Assembly (NCBI RefSeq): GCF_013141775.1
Contig: NZ_WHOB01000027.1
Coordinates: 124,001-188,000 of the forward strand
Origin: Paenibacillus phytohabitans
GTDB lineage: Bacteria > Bacillota > Bacilli > Paenibacillales > Paenibacillaceae
Length of the DNA: 64,000 nt
Reading direction: 5' to 3'
Below are positions 43,667-52,492 of the stretch, one piece after another. The notes beneath the pieces are model-generated. The model did not search any database. It saw only the letters and a list, made by a program, of their open reading frames with translations, and was not told the origin of the DNA. The translations under genes and the position numbers were made by a program. Position 1 is the first letter of the stretch, and each line of letters begins with the position of its first letter.

Positions 43667-45455
43667 GGGAATCTCCTTTCTTCTGCACCCGGGGCAGCTG
43701 TACCGTGACCCGGGTAAACTTCATCTCTTCGCTGTCCAGGACAAGGCCATAGACCGGCCCGTATTGCAGCACCAGCCGGCGGTGGGCGTTCCACAGTCCG
43801 AAGCTCAGCGCATTGTCGCCTGTGCTGTCCGCCTGCAGTGAACTGCGCAGCTGCGCAAGCCGCTCAGGGCTGATGCCTTGTCCGTTATCATAAATCTCCA
43901 GCACTGCGGATGCTTCATCTGCATAACCCGTTATCGTCACCATTCCTTTGCCGCGCTTGTTCTTGATGCCGTGATAGACGGCATTCTCCACGATAGGCTG
44001 CAGCGTCAGCTTCGGGATGCGCAGCGGCAGCAGCTCTTCATCCACTTGGATGGCATAATCGAAATCCTGGTTATACCGGATGTTCAGAATCAGCAGGTAG
44101 CTGCGCACATGCTCAATCTCTTCCGCGACAGTAATCAGCTCGGCGCCTTTACTGATGCCGATGCGGAAATACCGGGTCAGCGCTCCCACCATCACAGAGG
44201 CCCGCTCCCGCTCCTCCAGATCAATCAGATGCTTGATTGAACCGAGCGTATTGTACAGGAAATGCGGCTGAATCTGCGCCTGCAGTGCCCGCATTTCGGC
44301 CTTACGCTTCTGCTCCTGCTCCTCGCGCACCTCATTCAGCAGCTGCTCCACCGAATCGGAGAGCCGGGTCAGTCCGGTGGCCAGGACGCCGATTTCATTG
44401 CGCTGGTCAATCTGGAAGCTGACACTGAAATCCCCGCGTTCAAACCGCTTCACCTGTTTGGACAGGTAACGGATCGGATTGCTCAGATTGCGCGCTGCCA
44501 GCGTCGCGGCTGCCAGGGCCAGCACGAGGATAACCAGCGTGACCGCCAGAACGATCCACTGAATCCGCGACGCGCCTGCGAGAATATCCTTCTCCGGCAC
44601 GATTGCGGCCAGCACCCAGCCGTTCAGCGGCAGTGTCTGATAGGCAATATCCAGCTTCTGGCCTGCTGTACTGTCCACGGCAAGGCTGCCGTTCCCGCCT
44701 GCCAGCTGCCGCAATTCAGCAATAGTATCCGGCTTCACCCCATAATCCGCCTTCAGGGATTTGGAGAACAGCTCCCCGTCCGGGCTGATCAGCGCCAGTG
44801 CGCCGTTCGGGCTAATTTGTACATTCTGCATAATTTCCAGGAAGTAGCTTTCACGCAAATTGATCAGCACAATTCCGCTGGAGGAGGAAGTCGGCGTGCC
44901 GATCATTTTGAAGCTGCTGAGCACCCGCCTGTCCTCCACTGTATCGAAGATGGCATCCTTGTGGCTGTTCAGCCAGTAGTAGCCTTTATCTGAATGGTTA
45001 TACCGTTCCTGCCACGCCGGAAGATCGATTGAGACGCTCCGGGGCACGTATTCCTGCTGGAGGTTGAAAGACCGGCCGTTGTTGAAGGCAACATAAATGG
45101 AATCGACCATGGCATTATAGGAGTGGTATACGCTTTCAAGACGGTTATGAAGTTCAATAATGTCGTTGAATTTCTGGGGAGTGTCACCCTGATCGTTCAC
45201 GGATAGCAGATTGCGCAGCGAGGTGGTATCCTCCAGATTAACCAGCTGTTCGAAGATCGTCAGAAATTTATCATCCAGGAACAAGGCGGTCTGATAGGTT
45301 GTATCGGCTAATGAATACAGCGAGTTCTTGCGGAGCTGATCACTGGCGGACCAGTAGGAGAACGAGCCTGTTGCAATAACGGATAGAATCATGACCGGCA
45401 GGAAGGTAATCAGCAATTTGGTCTGTATGGGCTTATCGAGAAAATAACGTTTCAT
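43659..45455 (-). CDS. Sensor histidine kinase, YesM-type, of the GH43 locus
   Basis: About 598 residues. Helix one near the N-terminus (LLITFLPVMILSVIATGSFS), extracellular region of about 250 residues, helix two (WIVLAVTLVILVLALAAATL), HAMP, His_kinase with QPHFLYNTLGSI, and HATPase with IVENAVYHG and YDNGQGIS. The ATG at 45455 with GGGAGAGGA upstream is preferred to an ATG ten codons earlier. It starts the signalling part of the locus. Confidence 0.92.
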   Translation of the reverse strand: MKRYFLDKPIQTKLLITFLPVMILSVIATGSFSYWSASDQLRKNSLYSLADTTYQTALFLDDKFLTIFEQLVNLEDTTSLRNLLSVNDQGDTPQKFNDIIELHNRLESVYHSYNAMVDSIYVAFNNGRSFNLQQEYVPRSVSIDLPAWQERYNHSDKGYYWLNSHKDAIFDTVEDRRVLSSFKMIGTPTSSSSGIVLINLRESYFLEIMQNVQISPNGALALISPDGELFSKSLKADYGVKPDTIAELRQLAGGNGSLAVDSTAGQKLDIAYQTLPLNGWVLAAIVPEKDILAGASRIQWIVLAVTLVILVLALAAATLAARNLSNPIRYLSKQVKRFERGDFSVSFQIDQRNEIGVLATGLTRLSDSVEQLLNEVREEQEQKRKAEMRALQAQIQPHFLYNTLGSIKHLIDLEERERASVMVGALTRYFRIGISKGAELITVAEEIEHVRSYLLILNIRYNQDFDYAIQVDEELLPLRIPKLTLQPIVENAVYHGIKNKRGKGMVTITGYADEASAVLEIYDNGQGISPERLAQLRSSLQADSTGDNALSFGLWNAHRRLVLQYGPVYGLVLDSEEMKFTRVTVQLPRVQKKGDSHD

Positions 45456-45918
45456 GGACTCTTCCTCTCCCCTGTCTCGCAGCACAGCGGATGTTTTTGC
45501 CTGCTGACGCAGATGTAAGGGCTTTAATAAAGTCTGAGTCTAGCACAGAACCGGGCAATTGGAAACATAACTTATCACCTGATTATAAGGGGCAACAGGG
45601 ATGCACCAGCTTATACCGGAGTAAGAAATGAAGCATTCAGGTGCTTGTAATGTACTTAAGAATCGCTAGAGGGCAAAGCCAATGGCCCATCCAGAGTTCA
45701 TCCCTCTCCGCTTGAAATCCGTTATAATTCACTACTCTTGTACTGTATTCCTAAGTTCTGCAGCTGGTAGCATTGCGTGATGATTATGTATCTGTCCGCG
45801 TACTGCTGTGCTGCATCCAGTTTGGCAACACGGCGTTCGATTATATCGCTTTATCCGCCGCTGACGGCCAAGGCCCTTTCACTAGCGCCAGGCTCAGGCT
45901 TCTTTCGTTCTGTTGTTT
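45456..45918. other. 460-bp gap upstream of the GH43-locus kinase
   Basis: No convincing gene. Short frames on both strands (for example 45773-45982) have no ribosome site or recognisable motif. It presumably carries the kinase promoter, which I could not assign with confidence, and leads into a hairpin element. Confidence 0.4.
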
Positions 45919-46097
45919 CTTACGGACATCAGAGCCTTTATTTCCCCGAAAAAGACACATTGAGCCGGCTAACGGACCGTAGCGACTTATTGCCTCTGCA
46001 ACAGCTAAAATCAGTGTGCAAATCCCAATATACATCAGGTCCGTTAGCCTGCGAAAAAATGATTTGCAGCAGAAATAAGAGCGCCTGTGTCCGTAAG
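45919..46097. repeat. 179-bp imperfect long hairpin (MITE- or REP-like)
   Basis: The ends CTTACGGACA (45919-45928) and TGTCCGTAAG (46088-46097) are perfect complements, and pairing continues imperfectly through AGAGCC/TTTATTTC against GAAATAAGAGCGCC. Inside, GGCTAACGGACC (45967-45978) and GGTCCGTTAGCC (46038-46049) form a perfect 12-bp stem. No gene lies within. It abuts a truncated DeoR gene fragment, as expected for an insertion. Confidence 0.7.
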
Positions 46098-46111
46098 TGC
46101 AGCACAGGGGG

Positions 46112-46207
46112 AGCAGCCGCCTGAATGTCTCCGAAGATACGATCAGACGTGATTTACGGGAACTGGATATGATCGGGGTGCTGCATCGAGTGCATGGAGG
46201 GTCTTAG
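46112..46207 (+). pseudogene. DeoR-family regulator remnant (helix-turn-helix only)
   Basis: The frame reads SSRLNVSEDTIRRDLRELD and then MIGVLHRVHGGS before a stop. This is the second half of a DeoR N-terminal helix-turn-helix and its usual HRVHGG end. The start and the whole sugar-phosphate sensor domain are missing. The upstream break falls at the end of the hairpin element. Confidence 0.8.
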
Positions 46208-46339
46208 CAAAGGCTCTGCTTCGGAGTCATCGGCATTAAACGGAGCTTCTTGGTTTCGAGTCTTACATTACTTTGGGTCACAATCATACCGGATCATCAA
46301 TTGAAATAAACTGAGCTAGATACGAAAGGAGCTGTTACT

Positions 46340-46440
46340 ATGAGGAATACCATAAAATACGTAGGTTTGGATGTGTCAAAAAATTGCGGTGGCGATTGCA
46401 GAAGAGGGGCGTGAACCTGCGCGCTGTCATAGTACCTTTG
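46340..46440 (+). pseudogene. IS110-type transposase N-terminal remnant, frameshifted
   Basis: ATG at 46340 after AAAGGAGCT gives MRNTIKYVGLDVSK. A shift at the A-run near 46378-46383 continues as KIAVAIAEEGREPAR, which resembles the N-terminal Asp-containing block of IS110-family (DEDD) transposases. Sequence beyond about 46430 no longer clearly matches. The catalytic Ser domain is absent, so the element is dead. No terminal repeats are recognised. Confidence 0.7.
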
Positions 46441-46506
46441 CCATGACGTTGGTCGTTGAGATTGGAAATTCCGAACGATTTCGTTCTTTTATTGATTTCC
46501 AAGTGC

Positions 46507-47283
46507 TCAAGAGTTCTTCAGACTCAAAATATGCCGTGCAGTGTTCCTCCCCGCATCAGCACCAGTTATATTGTAAGCTTTCTGAGTGTAATGGAAGGCA
46601 TCTATCATGAGACCTGCCGCTGCCATTTCTTCAAATTTGGTAGACACTAGCGTGGTGTTCTCATGTTCTCCGCACAGCTCTGTCTGAGCCGTTTTAATCT
46701 GATTATAGAGCGTCGACTGGTCTCTGTTGTTGCCGGTTCTGATGAGATAACAATGTTCAAGCCCGGCAGCAAGCATAGCCTCTATCATTGCCGTAAGCTT
46801 CGTCTTATACTCAGCTATACTCATGCCGTGATCGCCGTCCGTCTCCCCCTGACACCAGACCATGAATTTATGCTTCACGGAATAGCCGCTGCGCTCAAGA
46901 TAACTGCCGGCTAAGTTGAACCGATTAATGGCATCGTTCAAGAATGACCCTTTCGGCTGCCATTGATTAATAGAAGTACCGCCTTTCGAACAAGACACGC
47001 CTACAATCGGCCGGCTGGTTAATTTGTAGTATTCTATCGCAAAAGCCGAGATCATCGACCCCGTTTTAATCGTTTCCGCTATACCGCTGACAGTATTATT
47101 CTCATTCACTCCAAACGGCTCCATAATGTCATATAACCTTGCGGGATCGGTCATCGCCCGGAATTCATATCCTGTTCCCGCCGGAACGACGGGGGCTTGC
47201 TCCGCTGTCCCTCTTCCTGCCATGTTCGACTGTCCCATGAACATCACTAAATCTACAATTTGCCGGTTTCCTGTTTCGTCCAT
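46507..47283 (-). CDS. SASA/CE6-type carbohydrate esterase
   Basis: About 258 residues from the ATG at 47283 (GGAGTG upstream); a TTG 11 codons earlier is possible. It has nucleophile Ser in MFMGQSNMAGRG, an oxyanion-type motif VWCQGETDGDHG and the Asp-His pair in DAFHYTQKAY, as in sialate-O-acetylesterase/CE6-like enzymes. No signal peptide, so it should deacetylate imported oligosaccharides. Its promoter carries the operator shared with the YesS-like gene and kduD, which places it in the pectin regulon. Confidence 0.88.
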   Translation of the reverse strand: MDETGNRQIVDLVMFMGQSNMAGRGTAEQAPVVPAGTGYEFRAMTDPARLYDIMEPFGVNENNTVSGIAETIKTGSMISAFAIEYYKLTSRPIVGVSCSKGGTSINQWQPKGSFLNDAINRFNLAGSYLERSGYSVKHKFMVWCQGETDGDHGMSIAEYKTKLTAMIEAMLAAGLEHCYLIRTGNNRDQSTLYNQIKTAQTELCGEHENTTLVSTKFEEMAAAGLMIDAFHYTQKAYNITGADAGRNTARHILSLKNS

Positions 47284-47327
47284 ACCCAACGACACTCCAT
47301 TCCACTTCAGAATCAATTTACAATATG

Positions 47328-47384
47328 ATTATACTCCCAGCTGGTTTAAGTAAGGTTGTGTTATAATGTAGCTAAATTGCGGTT
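47328..47384 (-). promoter_or_regulatory. Promoter plus AraC-type operator of the esterase gene
   Basis: On the minus strand TATAAT is at 47333-47328. The strong half-site AGCTAAATTGC (plus-strand reading) is at 47370-47380, 36 bp upstream. A weaker one, AGTAAGGTTGT, is at 47349-47359, 15 bp upstream. The 33 bp from 47352 to 47384 match 62221-62253 at 32 positions. The same block reads TGTTATAAT on the plus strand and could also serve the divergent AraC gene. Confidence 0.75.
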
Positions 47385-47406
47385 CCAAGATTGCAAGGAG
47401 GGCATT

Positions 47407-48288
47407 ATGCCGAAGATCATCCAGCCTCTTAACCTGGGAGCAAACGCTTTTTTCTTAAAATATAAAAAAGAAACACACAATGAGCATTGGCTAATGTCAC
47501 ATGCTCATCAGGGTTTAGAGCTCCTTTATATACATGAGGGGACGGGTACTGTAACCCTAGAGAGCCAGCAGTATGTGCTGCGGCAGAACACACTCTTTTG
47601 TTTTCAGCCCTATCAATTGCATAAAGTAGATGTCCCCGCAATGGAGGGCTCCACTTACATTAGAACAAATCTCACCTTTGATCCCCACATCCTGGATCCT
47701 TATCTGCAGCCGTACCCCCAGTTGCAGGCTTTTTTGCAGAGCCTCATGAAAGGTTCACTCCAGCAACAAGTGTTTACGGTTTGCGAAGACCAGACTTTAG
47801 AGAATTTATTCACGAATTATAACAATACCCTGACTCTATCCGGCGGCGAGCCGAGTGTAGAAGATAGGGTGCTGTTCCTCATCTCCCTGCTGAAGCACCT
47901 TCAACAACACGTCTTTGGAATTCACGAAGGGAACTCCCCCTTAGACAAGAGCTTAGGACATGTTGAGAGAATAGTGGACTGGATGGAACTGCATTTCAGA
48001 CTCCCCTTATCACTGGAGTCACTGTCCCAGGAGCTTCATTTATCTCCGTTTCATATTTCCCACTTATTCCGGCAGCATACCGGTATGACTTTGTCCGAAT
48101 ATCTGGCTGGCCGCCGTATTCGTGAAGCATGTGCACTGCTGGAAAATACAGATACCTCAATAAGGGAAATTGGCCGCGTCACCGGAGGCTTCAGTGCGCC
48201 GTATTTCTCTCAGCTGTTCAAGAAACATAAGGGTTTAACTCCAAATTCTTATCGAAAAGCAGTCAAAGAAATATATAGCAAGACTTAA
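47407..48288 (+). CDS. AraC-family transcriptional regulator with cupin sensor
   Basis: About 293 residues. The cupin-like N-terminal part (HWLMSHAHQGLELLYIHEGT, TLFCFQPYQLHKVDVPAMEG) is followed by an AraC double helix-turn-helix at the C-terminus (LHLSPFHISHLFRQHTGMTL; ending LFKKHKGLTPNSYRKA). The start ATG at 47407 follows AAGGAGG by five bases; the longer frame lacks a site. It is divergent from the esterase and a candidate to bind the shared operator between them. Confidence 0.92.
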   Translation: MPKIIQPLNLGANAFFLKYKKETHNEHWLMSHAHQGLELLYIHEGTGTVTLESQQYVLRQNTLFCFQPYQLHKVDVPAMEGSTYIRTNLTFDPHILDPYLQPYPQLQAFLQSLMKGSLQQQVFTVCEDQTLENLFTNYNNTLTLSGGEPSVEDRVLFLISLLKHLQQHVFGIHEGNSPLDKSLGHVERIVDWMELHFRLPLSLESLSQELHLSPFHISHLFRQHTGMTLSEYLAGRRIREACALLENTDTSIREIGRVTGGFSAPYFSQLFKKHKGLTPNSYRKAVKEIYSKT

Positions 48289-48331
48289 GTTAGAGTATAT
48301 AGCCGATGTAACAACCGAAATAGGCGCAGCG

Positions 48332-48388
48332 AAAACTAAACAAGCTGACACCGGTAGAGTTCCGATGCCAGCTGATAACCTAGTTTTT
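48332..48388. terminator. Bidirectional terminator between AraC and PL9 genes
   Basis: AAAACTA (48332-48338) pairs with TAGTTTT (48381-48387), with an inner AGCTG/CAGCT pair. T follows on the plus strand and an A-run gives T on the minus strand. The loop region is large, so confidence is moderate. Confidence 0.6.
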
Positions 48389-48406
48389 CACAGGATCAAA
48401 ATCCGT

Positions 48407-49705
48407 TTATTGGTCAGCAAGGTAGCCTAACTGATACAGGGCAAGAGGACTGGAAGTTACAGGCTTCATGAATGTAACATCAGGTAAACTGCCGTCAGCT
48501 TTTCTGGGTGCAGATAACTGAGCCGTATCCAGACTTACAAAATCTGCATTAGTGATGTTAAGTCCGCCATTGATCGTCCAAGAATTATTGGTTACATTTG
48601 CTGCCGCATGATTATCGTTTAGAATTGCAGTACCCACATAAGCAATGTTATTATGCAGTACTTCCCTGTAACCAGGAATGTTGTTTATATCGGTTGGACT
48701 TACACGCTCCAGCATATTGAAGTTAGATGTACTGTTGTTATAAGCAGTATTATTAATCCAGTCAGCTGATTTCCCTGGCATATGATTCGCATAAAAGCCG
48801 TTAGCTCCGTTATTAACAGCTAATGAATATCTAACGGTATGAACAGGGATTGGATCCGGGAAGCCTTCTGTTCTGTAACTGTATCCGCCAACCTTAAACC
48901 CGTTCTGATCGCCAATTCCATCCTGATTTCCTCTATGGTTAAAGGACCAGGAATGGTCATACGTTACAGCTGCGCTAGAACTGATACTGTCAAATCCGTC
49001 ATCACTGTTATTCCATGCGCGGGAGTTAATGAACGACACCGGACCTGCATGAGCGCCATATCCATCTGTATTTCCGGCTGATGCAGCCGTTGGACCAATA
49101 TTGTTATACGAATCACAGTTAAGAACAATTCCTGTTCCTCTTGTAGTAAAATAAAAACCATTGGCTTCATTATCATGAGCGGATACATTCTCAAAGTTGG
49201 CTTGACCAATCACTCTGAAAGCTTCAGATTGCTTTTGAGTTCCTACTTTAACCCCTATCACCTCGAAGCCTTTGAACGTGACCCCCGTTACTCCATCTGC
49301 TACACGAAAAGCAGCTACACGCAGATTAGTCGGAACATATTGAAAATCAAAAACAGGCTTCTCCCCGGTATAAGCCTTATAGGTTATTCCGCTCTTGGTA
49401 ATATCATGGACATAATTATAATTGCTGTCGGTTGTGGCGATCGCAAAATTATTATATGTGCCACCGCGAATATATACGGTATCTCCGGCGGACGCAGCTG
49501 ATTGCGCTTTCATAATGCTTTTAAAAGGTGAACTTATAGTTCCTGAATTGCTGTCACTGCCGGTCGGAGAAATGTAATAGCTATTAGCGGCAAAGGCCGA
49601 TGTGGATAATACAAACAATACGGCTAAACTCATCATTATCGTAGCTACACAGATTTTACAGATTTGACTTGCAGAAATAGACGCAGATGTCATTGATTTC
49701 ACCAT
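48407..49705 (-). CDS. Secreted pectate lyase, PL9 type (right-handed beta-helix)
   Basis: 432 residues. A Sec signal peptide (about 1-39, ending SAFA) is followed by a parallel beta-helix opening YYISPTGSDSNSGTISSPFK and GDTVYIRGGTYNN. The Asp cluster NNSDDGFDSISS near residue 240 is the calcium-binding and catalytic region of PL9 lyases, with NQDGIGDQNGFKVGG after it. It should cut polygalacturonate or rhamnogalacturonan outside the cell. Its signal peptide is nearly the same as that of the next enzyme upstream. Confidence 0.87.
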   Translation of the reverse strand: MVKSMTSASISASQICKICVATIMMSLAVLFVLSTSAFAANSYYISPTGSDSNSGTISSPFKSIMKAQSAASAGDTVYIRGGTYNNFAIATTDSNYNYVHDITKSGITYKAYTGEKPVFDFQYVPTNLRVAAFRVADGVTGVTFKGFEVIGVKVGTQKQSEAFRVIGQANFENVSAHDNEANGFYFTTRGTGIVLNCDSYNNIGPTAASAGNTDGYGAHAGPVSFINSRAWNNSDDGFDSISSSAAVTYDHSWSFNHRGNQDGIGDQNGFKVGGYSYRTEGFPDPIPVHTVRYSLAVNNGANGFYANHMPGKSADWINNTAYNNSTSNFNMLERVSPTDINNIPGYREVLHNNIAYVGTAILNDNHAAANVTNNSWTINGGLNITNADFVSLDTAQLSAPRKADGSLPDVTFMKPVTSSPLALYQLGYLADQ

Positions 49706-49725
49706 AATTTCGCCTCCGATTATAT

Positions 49726-51534
49726 TTAAGGAATATAAAAATCTGCAAGCTGTTTATCTGTCAGTGGATATCCCGGCTGATCTTCAAACTCCATGACATA
49801 TGCCTTCAATGTCTCATTAGGTTCAAGCGCCAGGTCCGTTGTGAATGTTACAATCTGTGTGCCTTCAATGGTATTATCGATTTGCTCATTTGAATAAGCA
49901 GTACCTTTCAGCTCACCAGTCGCCTTATATACTTCTACAATTCCCCGGCCATAGGTAGTGAGGTCACCTTGTTTGGTCACAGACATGGACAATACTTTGC
50001 CGCTCTCATCCATATACACGCTGTTAATCACTAGCGGATAAGAAACTGGAGTTACATACGGCTGAGGGTAAGCGCTATTCGGAGCAGGCCCTAAGCTTGT
50101 AATGGAAGCAGGAACCGTATATGGAGTTTCATCTCTAACCCCTTTGAGTAAACCTGCCAGTACTTTCGCTTGCGGTGTTTGAGGATCTGCATGAACTATA
50201 GCTTTAGCTCCATCAAAGAACATTTTGGCAAAATGATCCACACCTGCATCATTCGGATGTGTGCCGTCTACGCTTCCGCCCTGTACTCCCCTGAAATAGT
50301 AATCCGTACTTGTAGCCTTTTTCCCCAAAAGCTCGCAAAGCTGAGAATACCATGCCAGCGAAGGGGCATTAAGATCCACAAAGGCAATATCAGTCGCACC
50401 AATAGCCACTTTTTCTTCTACATACTGCTTACCGATCGCAGAGAAACCGTCTAAAGTAGAAGTCCATTTATTTGTAGCTGCAGTGTATTGATAAGCCCGG
50501 TGGCGGTCGATAGGACCTACCACAATAAATTCGGCTCCCTTACTGTGCACATAGTCATAATAATAGGAGATCCCGTTATAATAACCTGCCGGACCATCCG
50601 TTTTATGATTATGGCCAAACTCAAAAAACACATAATCGCCCGGCTGTATACGATCTTTAAACTGATCAAAATGCGCCATACTGGAATAATCATCCAGACC
50701 GCTTTCTGCATGATTAGATACGGCAATATCAGGGCCTACATATTTGGATAGCGCCTGCCCGACACCGGAATAGTTCTGGAGCCTGAAATAAGGGAGTGGG
50801 GCCAATTGGTCATTAACGGTGGAGTCCCCAAGCACCCACAGCGTTTTCCCATGCTCCAGCTGTTCAATTGTAGCCGAAGAAATTGCTGCATTTTCACCGC
50901 CTACTGCAATATTTAACATAGTATCTGCGTAGGTCCCGGTTACTTTGGAGTACACATCCTGAACATTTACATTAAATTCATAGCTTAGACTCGTACCGGC
51001 AGGAATTAGCTTTTCCGTTAAGTGAAAATGTCTTTTTTCCGAGAATAAATTGACGATAGCTTCCTTTGTAGGATCAGCGCCGGTTAAAGTAACCTTTACT
51101 TTGTAATAGGAATTCGGGGTTACCTTTACTGCAAAGCGGATTGGAAAATCCGGCTGTGTGACAGCTACTGCATCATCATCAACGGTTCTCGGGTTGGACT
51201 TCAATGAAACCTGTTGAAGCTTGATCTCTTGTCCCTCCAGCATTACAAAGCCATCACTTCTGTTATCCTCTTTGTAGCCGTCAGGCCCTAATCCTAAAAA
51301 ACCATAGCCTCTCTCCTGAGTGTATGCTAAATTGGCAGGTACACTTCTATAGCCCTTTTCGAAGCTTTTAGCCGGACCAAAATCAAACTTCCATTTGCTT
51401 GGCTTGCTGCTTGAGTCAGCAAATGCCGGTGCTGATACTAACATTAATACGGCTAAACTAATCACTATCGCGGGCACACAGATTTTGCTAATTTGACCCA
51501 CACTGCTAAACAGGGAACTCATTGATTTGACCAT
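49726..51534 (-). CDS. Secreted rhamnogalacturonan acetylesterase (CE12, SGNH)
   Basis: About 602 residues. After the signal peptide (ending APAFA) comes an N-terminal beta-sandwich (about 45-215). The SGNH hydrolase domain has Ser in VLGDSTVND, the Gly/Asn blocks AESGLDDYSS and FEFGHNHK, and the Asp-His pair in VDGTHPNDAG. A C-terminal beta-domain follows. It removes acetyl groups from rhamnogalacturonan I, as RhgT/YesT does. The ATG at 51534 follows AGGAGG by eight bases. It lies 20 bp upstream of the PL9 gene. Confidence 0.9.
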   Translation of the reverse strand: MVKSMSSLFSSVGQISKICVPAIVISLAVLMLVSAPAFADSSSKPSKWKFDFGPAKSFEKGYRSVPANLAYTQERGYGFLGLGPDGYKEDNRSDGFVMLEGQEIKLQQVSLKSNPRTVDDDAVAVTQPDFPIRFAVKVTPNSYYKVKVTLTGADPTKEAIVNLFSEKRHFHLTEKLIPAGTSLSYEFNVNVQDVYSKVTGTYADTMLNIAVGGENAAISSATIEQLEHGKTLWVLGDSTVNDQLAPLPYFRLQNYSGVGQALSKYVGPDIAVSNHAESGLDDYSSMAHFDQFKDRIQPGDYVFFEFGHNHKTDGPAGYYNGISYYYDYVHSKGAEFIVVGPIDRHRAYQYTAATNKWTSTLDGFSAIGKQYVEEKVAIGATDIAFVDLNAPSLAWYSQLCELLGKKATSTDYYFRGVQGGSVDGTHPNDAGVDHFAKMFFDGAKAIVHADPQTPQAKVLAGLLKGVRDETPYTVPASITSLGPAPNSAYPQPYVTPVSYPLVINSVYMDESGKVLSMSVTKQGDLTTYGRGIVEVYKATGELKGTAYSNEQIDNTIEGTQIVTFTTDLALEPNETLKAYVMEFEDQPGYPLTDKQLADFYIP

Positions 51535-51612
51535 GAACACAACCTCCTATTTTATGCTAACTATGCATTTTATCGCCCTTATACACCACCTCCTTTATCA
51601 TTCGCATTAATC

Positions 51613-52464
51613 TCAATTTAGTTCCATCAGAACCCTTAAGCCTATGCCGGGAGTAGCCGCTTCAGCTTCCGCAGTATTACGGTAAGATGAGCGGACCATT
51701 GTAAAGTCGTCCCCCCAGGCCCCGCCCCGCAGAACCCGTGAATCGCCGGTATTCGGACCTTGCGGATCAGACATATCATCTTGCGCATAGGCGCCGGCAT
51801 ACCAATCCTTGCACCACTCCTGGACATTGCCGTACATATCATATAGTCCCCAGGCATTAGGCTGTTTCTGGCCCACTGGATGCGTAGTGTTATCCGCATT
51901 GTCCCCAAACCAGGCATATTCACGCAAAACAGCTTCGCTGTTTCCAAAGCTCCATGGCGTAGTTGTACCCGCACGTGCGGCATACTCCCACTGTGCCTCC
52001 GTTGGCAAGCTGAATTGACGGCCGGTTATTTCATGAAGCTTGGTTAACAGCCGCTGAGAATCAACCCAGCTGACACTGTCTGCGGGCCGCTCATCACCTT
52101 GGAATTTACTTGAATTACTTCCCGTAAGTGCTGCCCATTGTTCCTGGGTTACCTCATATTTGCTCAGATAAAACGGCTCAGTAATTGTGACTTGGTGTTC
52201 GGGAGTCTCATCTCCCTCTCCTAAATACACAGCAGACCCCATGGTAAATGATCCTGGTTGAATCAGCACAAACTCCATGCGCAGACCAGGCCCGATATCA
52301 ATACTTTCGGTTACTGGCAATGGAACAGCTTCCCCCGTTTGATCAGCTTTTATAGCTAAATCAGTAGAATGCTGGTTGTAATAATAGAATTGTCCGGCAG
52401 CTGCTATACCTGCAACAATCAGGCATAGGATCAGGTAACGCTTGAATTTGTCATTTATGTTCAT
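51613..52464 (-). CDS. Membrane-anchored SUMF1/FGE-sulfatase domain protein
   Basis: About 283 residues from the ATG at 52464. One N-terminal helix (YLILCLIVAGIAAAGQFYYY) is followed by an extracellular SUMF1-type fold: VLIQPGSFTMGS, KYEVTQEQWAALTG, LPTEAQWEYAARAG, WGLYDMYGNVQEWCKDW and VLRGGAWGDDFTMVRSSYRN. The active-site Cys pair of true formylglycine-generating enzymes is not seen (RGGAWGDD in its place), so sulfatase activation is unlikely. No sulfatase is in the window. Its role inside a pectin operon is unknown; it may bind a carbohydrate or partner enzyme. Confidence 0.85.
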   Translation of the reverse strand: MNINDKFKRYLILCLIVAGIAAAGQFYYYNQHSTDLAIKADQTGEAVPLPVTESIDIGPGLRMEFVLIQPGSFTMGSAVYLGEGDETPEHQVTITEPFYLSKYEVTQEQWAALTGSNSSKFQGDERPADSVSWVDSQRLLTKLHEITGRQFSLPTEAQWEYAARAGTTTPWSFGNSEAVLREYAWFGDNADNTTHPVGQKQPNAWGLYDMYGNVQEWCKDWYAGAYAQDDMSDPQGPNTGDSRVLRGGAWGDDFTMVRSSYRNTAEAEAATPGIGLRVLMELN

Positions 52465-52492
52465 CCGCTCCTCACGCTTCAGCCTTGTCAGA

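Noticed and set aside
46371..46650. Plus-strand frames of 64-79 codons after the IS110 remnant
   Set aside because: They overlap the 3' end of the esterase gene on the other strand and show no domain beyond the first transposase-like residues.
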